From positions 186,001 to 250,000 of the forward strand of contig NZ_PXYL01000008.1 of assembly GCF_003012705.1 (NCBI RefSeq): a stretch of DNA of 64,000 nucleotides, given 5' to 3'. The translations under genes and the position numbers were made by a program. The notes under the pieces are model-generated. The model was not told the origin of the DNA, did not search any database, and worked only from the letters and a program-made list of their open reading frames with translations. Of the stretch, positions 62,319 to 64,000 are shown piece by piece; within the stretch, counting starts at the first letter, position 1, and the number at the start of each line of letters is the position of its first letter. This stretch comes from Pseudaminobacter soli (ex Li et al. 2025). GTDB lineage: Bacteria; Pseudomonadota; Alphaproteobacteria; Rhizobiales; Rhizobiaceae.

Positions 62319-62906
62319 TCAGAGAGCGTATTTGACCGCGAGGTACAGCACGATGAGGGCGCCGGCGCCGGCACCCGCGATCAGGCCGAGCCGCTCTTCG
62401 ATGAAGCCGCGGATCGGCTCGCCATAGGTGCGCAGCAGCCAGGCCAGCAGGAAGAAGCGGGCGCCGCGCGCGACGATGGCCGAGACGATGAACAGGCCGA
62501 GATTGACGTGCATGACCCCGGCAAGGATCGTGACGACCTTGATCGGCGGCAAATGCGCCGCGCCGGACGTGACCAGCATCAACAGGATGAAGCCGATGCC
62601 GGACGAGGTTCTGAGCGCCTCGAACTCGTCGAACTTGCCATAGAATTCCAGCACCGGCTTGGCGATGGTTTCGTAGGCGTAATAACCAATGTACCAGCCG
62701 GCGATGCCGCCCAAAACCGAGGCGACCGTGGCGATCACGGCGTAGCGGTAGGAGCGCTCGGGACGTGACAGTGCCATCGGCACAAAGAGCACGTCGGCCG
62801 GAATCAGGAAGACCGAGCTTTCCACGAAAGCGATGAAGGCGAGCCACCATTCGGCGGACTTGCGTGCGGCCAGCGACAGGGTCCAGTCGTAGAGTCTGCG
62901 AAGCAT
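62319..62906 (-). CDS. YqaA/DedA-type membrane protein (SNARE-associated family)
   Basis: A 195-residue membrane protein of the VTT/DedA superfamily, YqaA subgroup. Landmarks are FVESSVFLIPADVLFVPMAL, VASVLGGIAGWYIGYYAYE and ILAGVMHVNLGLFIVSAIVARG. DedA proteins are undecaprenyl-phosphate or lipid flippases in some bacteria; this subgroup is not assigned. It precedes dsbB by 41 bases, so they are likely cotranscribed. Confidence 0.87.
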   Translation of the reverse strand: MLRRLYDWTLSLAARKSAEWWLAFIAFVESSVFLIPADVLFVPMALSRPERSYRYAVIATVASVLGGIAGWYIGYYAYETIAKPVLEFYGKFDEFEALRTSSGIGFILLMLVTSGAAHLPPIKVVTILAGVMHVNLGLFIVSAIVARGARFFLLAWLLRTYGEPIRGFIEERLGLIAGAGAGALIVLYLAVKYAL

Positions 62907-62995
62907 CGGAGGTTCCGTTGGTGGGCTGACCCTGTCTAGAAAGATTTCCGTGGCTTCACAATGGCGGAAGCTTCACGAAATCGACAGGGGGGCAG

Positions 62996-63023
62996 TTGAC
63001 GACGATGGGGCGGACCGTATAGT
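62996..63023 (+). promoter_or_regulatory. Sigma-70 type promoter of tRNA-Leu
   Basis: TTGACG (62996-63001), a 16-base spacer and TATAGT (63018-63023) form a strong promoter. Transcription should start about 63030, 13 bases before the tRNA. Confidence 0.75.
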
Positions 63024-63042
63024 CCGCAGCCATCTGCGCCGT

Positions 63043-63127
63043 GCGGGTGTGGTGGAATTGGTAGACGCGCCGGACTCAAAATCCGGTTCCGAAAGGAGTG
63101 TCGGTTCGACCCCGACCACCCGCACCA
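63043..63127 (+). tRNA. tRNA-Leu, anticodon CAA
   Basis: An 85-base tRNA. The acceptor GCGGGTG pairs with CACCCGC, discriminator A and encoded CCA follow. The anticodon arm CCGGA-CTCAAAA-TCCGG gives CAA, reading UUG codons. A long variable arm (GTTCCGAAAGGAGT) fits a class II leucine tRNA, and TTCGA lies in the T loop. No att-like duplication or integrase is beside it. Confidence 0.97.
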
Positions 63128-63179
63128 CTTTTCCCAAAAATTGATATGTGGCGACGGCGACGTCGCTGGCCGCCTGCGA

Positions 63180-64000
63180 TCAACCGACGACCGGTTGTCG
63201 GGTGCGGCGCAATGCCTTCATCGCCGTGTCGTCAAGGTTGAGGTGCCCGCGTATGAGATCCGGCGGGGTCAGCGCCATCCACTGATTGAGCGAGATATCG
63301 GTGCAGAAGCGGCTGTTGAACACGTTGATGACGTGGACCGGGTCGGTACCGATATTCTCGATATAGTGGCCGAGCGTGCGCGGCACGAAGCCCACATCGC
63401 CCGCCCGATAGTCGAAGGTTCGCGCCTTGGAGGTGGCATCGAAGACAGTCATGCGCGCCTCGCCCTGGAGATAGTACTGCCACTCGTCGGCGTCCGGATG
63501 CCAATGCATCTCGCGCATACCGCCGGGCTCGATCTCAATGATCAGCGCCGACAATGTCGTCATCGGAAAGGTCCGCGCATCGACGGTCTTGACCGAACCG
63601 CCCGGGTAGCGCGCCGGCTCCACATCTGAGGCATGGAAGGTGTAGGGGATCGCAGGAGGGCTGTCGGGCAGTTGCTTGCGCACGACGTCGAGCGGCTGGG
63701 GCACCGGTTGCCGGAATATGTACTTCTCGGATTTGGGGATGTTGGCGAAGTGCTCGACGGCTATGCCGAAATTCTTGGCGAGCACGCTTGGCGGCGTATG
63801 CGCCAGATATTCGGTGATCAGCAGCGTCTCGTTCTCCGAGAAATTGCCGTCGTCGAAGACCAGAAGAAACTCGGTGCCTTCGTCCAGGCCCTGGATCGAA
63901 TGAGGAATCCCGGCCGGCACCAGCCACATATCGCCCGGCTTAAGATCGTCTACCGTGATGCTGTCGGCGGTATCGACCACAGTAAGCCGCACATTGCCCT
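63180..64000 (-). CDS. Bicupin, oxalate decarboxylase family, C-terminal part
   Basis: At least 273 residues; the gene runs beyond base 64000, so the N-terminal part is missing. Two cupin domains are seen. The first is the tail of the N cupin (GDMWLVPAGIPHSIQGL); the second carries HWHPDADEWQYYLQGEARM, with the two His and the Glu that bind Mn2+, and GHYIENIG with the fourth ligand His. This is the oxalate decarboxylase/oxidase bicupin layout. Oxalate to formate plus CO2 is the likely reaction, but related bicupins have other substrates. Confidence 0.87.
   Translation of the reverse strand, partial: GNVRLTVVDTADSITVDDLKPGDMWLVPAGIPHSIQGLDEGTEFLLVFDDGNFSENETLLITEYLAHTPPSVLAKNFGIAVEHFANIPKSEKYIFRQPVPQPLDVVRKQLPDSPPAIPYTFHASDVEPARYPGGSVKTVDARTFPMTTLSALIIEIEPGGMREMHWHPDADEWQYYLQGEARMTVFDATSKARTFDYRAGDVGFVPRTLGHYIENIGTDPVHVINVFNSRFCTDISLNQWMALTPPDLIRGHLNLDDTAMKALRRTRQPVVG

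Noticed and set aside
63043-63127. tRNA-Leu as an integration site of a genomic island
   Set aside because: No integrase, no partial tRNA duplication and no composition shift in the flanking 1 kb. The window ends soon after, so an island further on cannot be excluded.

Overview
The window is a GC-rich stretch of an alphaproteobacterial chromosome, almost certainly Rhizobiales and closest in style to Mesorhizobium, Aminobacter and other Phyllobacteriaceae. This rests on gene order (accA, xerD, then aroK-aroB; ftsE-ftsX-ydcF-plsC; argH, a small lipoprotein, lysA, TIGR02302), an aerobic CobS/CobT cobaltochelatase, a SAM-II riboswitch before metA, a CtrA-type box before ftsE, and a palindromic intergenic repeat common in rhizobial genomes. 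Genes are densely packed with many ATGA-type overlaps. No gap between genes exceeds 300 bases. I see no prophage, insertion sequence, CRISPR array or rRNA operon. The only tRNA is tRNA-Leu(CAA).

Layout. 1-6600: M20 amidohydrolase (cut by the window edge), D,D-carboxypeptidase, His-rich CobW-type metallochaperone, TusA-like protein, L,D-transpeptidase-like lipoprotein, accA, xerD and a 49-residue membrane protein. 6700-9800: aroK, aroB and a CorC/CNNM protein translated as a chain. 9790-10490: a Phd-antitoxin/PIN-toxin module with its own palindromic operator, the clearest accessory insert. 10550-15720: BolA, a zinc-finger-like J-domain protein, cobS, cobT and a phytase-like exported protein overlapping cobT. 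15900-19200: hydrolase, a saccharopine-dehydrogenase-family enzyme (probably lysine 6-dehydrogenase) divergent from an Lrp regulator, and a spermidine-synthase-like protein. 19200-21430: yhhQ with a preQ1-I-like riboswitch, rpmB, DUF1284 and bioY. 21680-30000: exporters, gloB, cupin, GNAT, methyltransferase, an MFS/TetR pair with a striking operator, and an AI-2E-family membrane protein.

30200-41100: metA under a SAM-II riboswitch plus intrinsic terminator, hisC-tyrC, DUF2125, ChaC, aldo/keto reductase, plsC-ydcF-ftsX-ftsE, an anchored protein and hpt. 41100-50760: lipid kinase, DMT exporter with divergent LysR, TIGR02302, lysA, LptM-like lipoprotein, argH and divergent tlpA. 50800-55200: flavin oxidase, 3-hydroxyacyl-CoA dehydrogenase, etfA and etfB. 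55300-64000: rhomboid protease, PduO-type adenosyltransferase, twin-TM protein, YihY, DMT exporter, GluQRS, AlkA-like glycosylase, HNH protein, DsbB, YqaA, tRNA-Leu and a bicupin oxalate-decarboxylase-like protein cut by the end.

How it fits together. Cobalt insertion (CobST) and corrinoid adenosylation (PduO type) point to aerobic B12 synthesis. YhhQ and GluQRS are two ends of queuosine metabolism: precursor uptake and glutamylation of Q34 in tRNA-Asp. Shikimate, tyrosine/histidine, lysine, arginine and methionine genes are housekeeping anabolism. FtsEX, carboxypeptidase, L,D-transpeptidase, PlsC, YdcF and TIGR02302 serve the envelope. I do not see a whole new multi-gene system. The most rewarding signals are regulatory: a preQ1-I-like aptamer whose P2 would contain the yhhQ start codon, a SAM-II/terminator tandem with a possible antiterminator pairing, a perfect 17-bp inverted repeat between MFS and TetR genes, and a CtrA/GANTC-rich promoter for ftsEX. 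The BolA/J-protein/CobST/phytase-like neighbourhood is the best functional lead.
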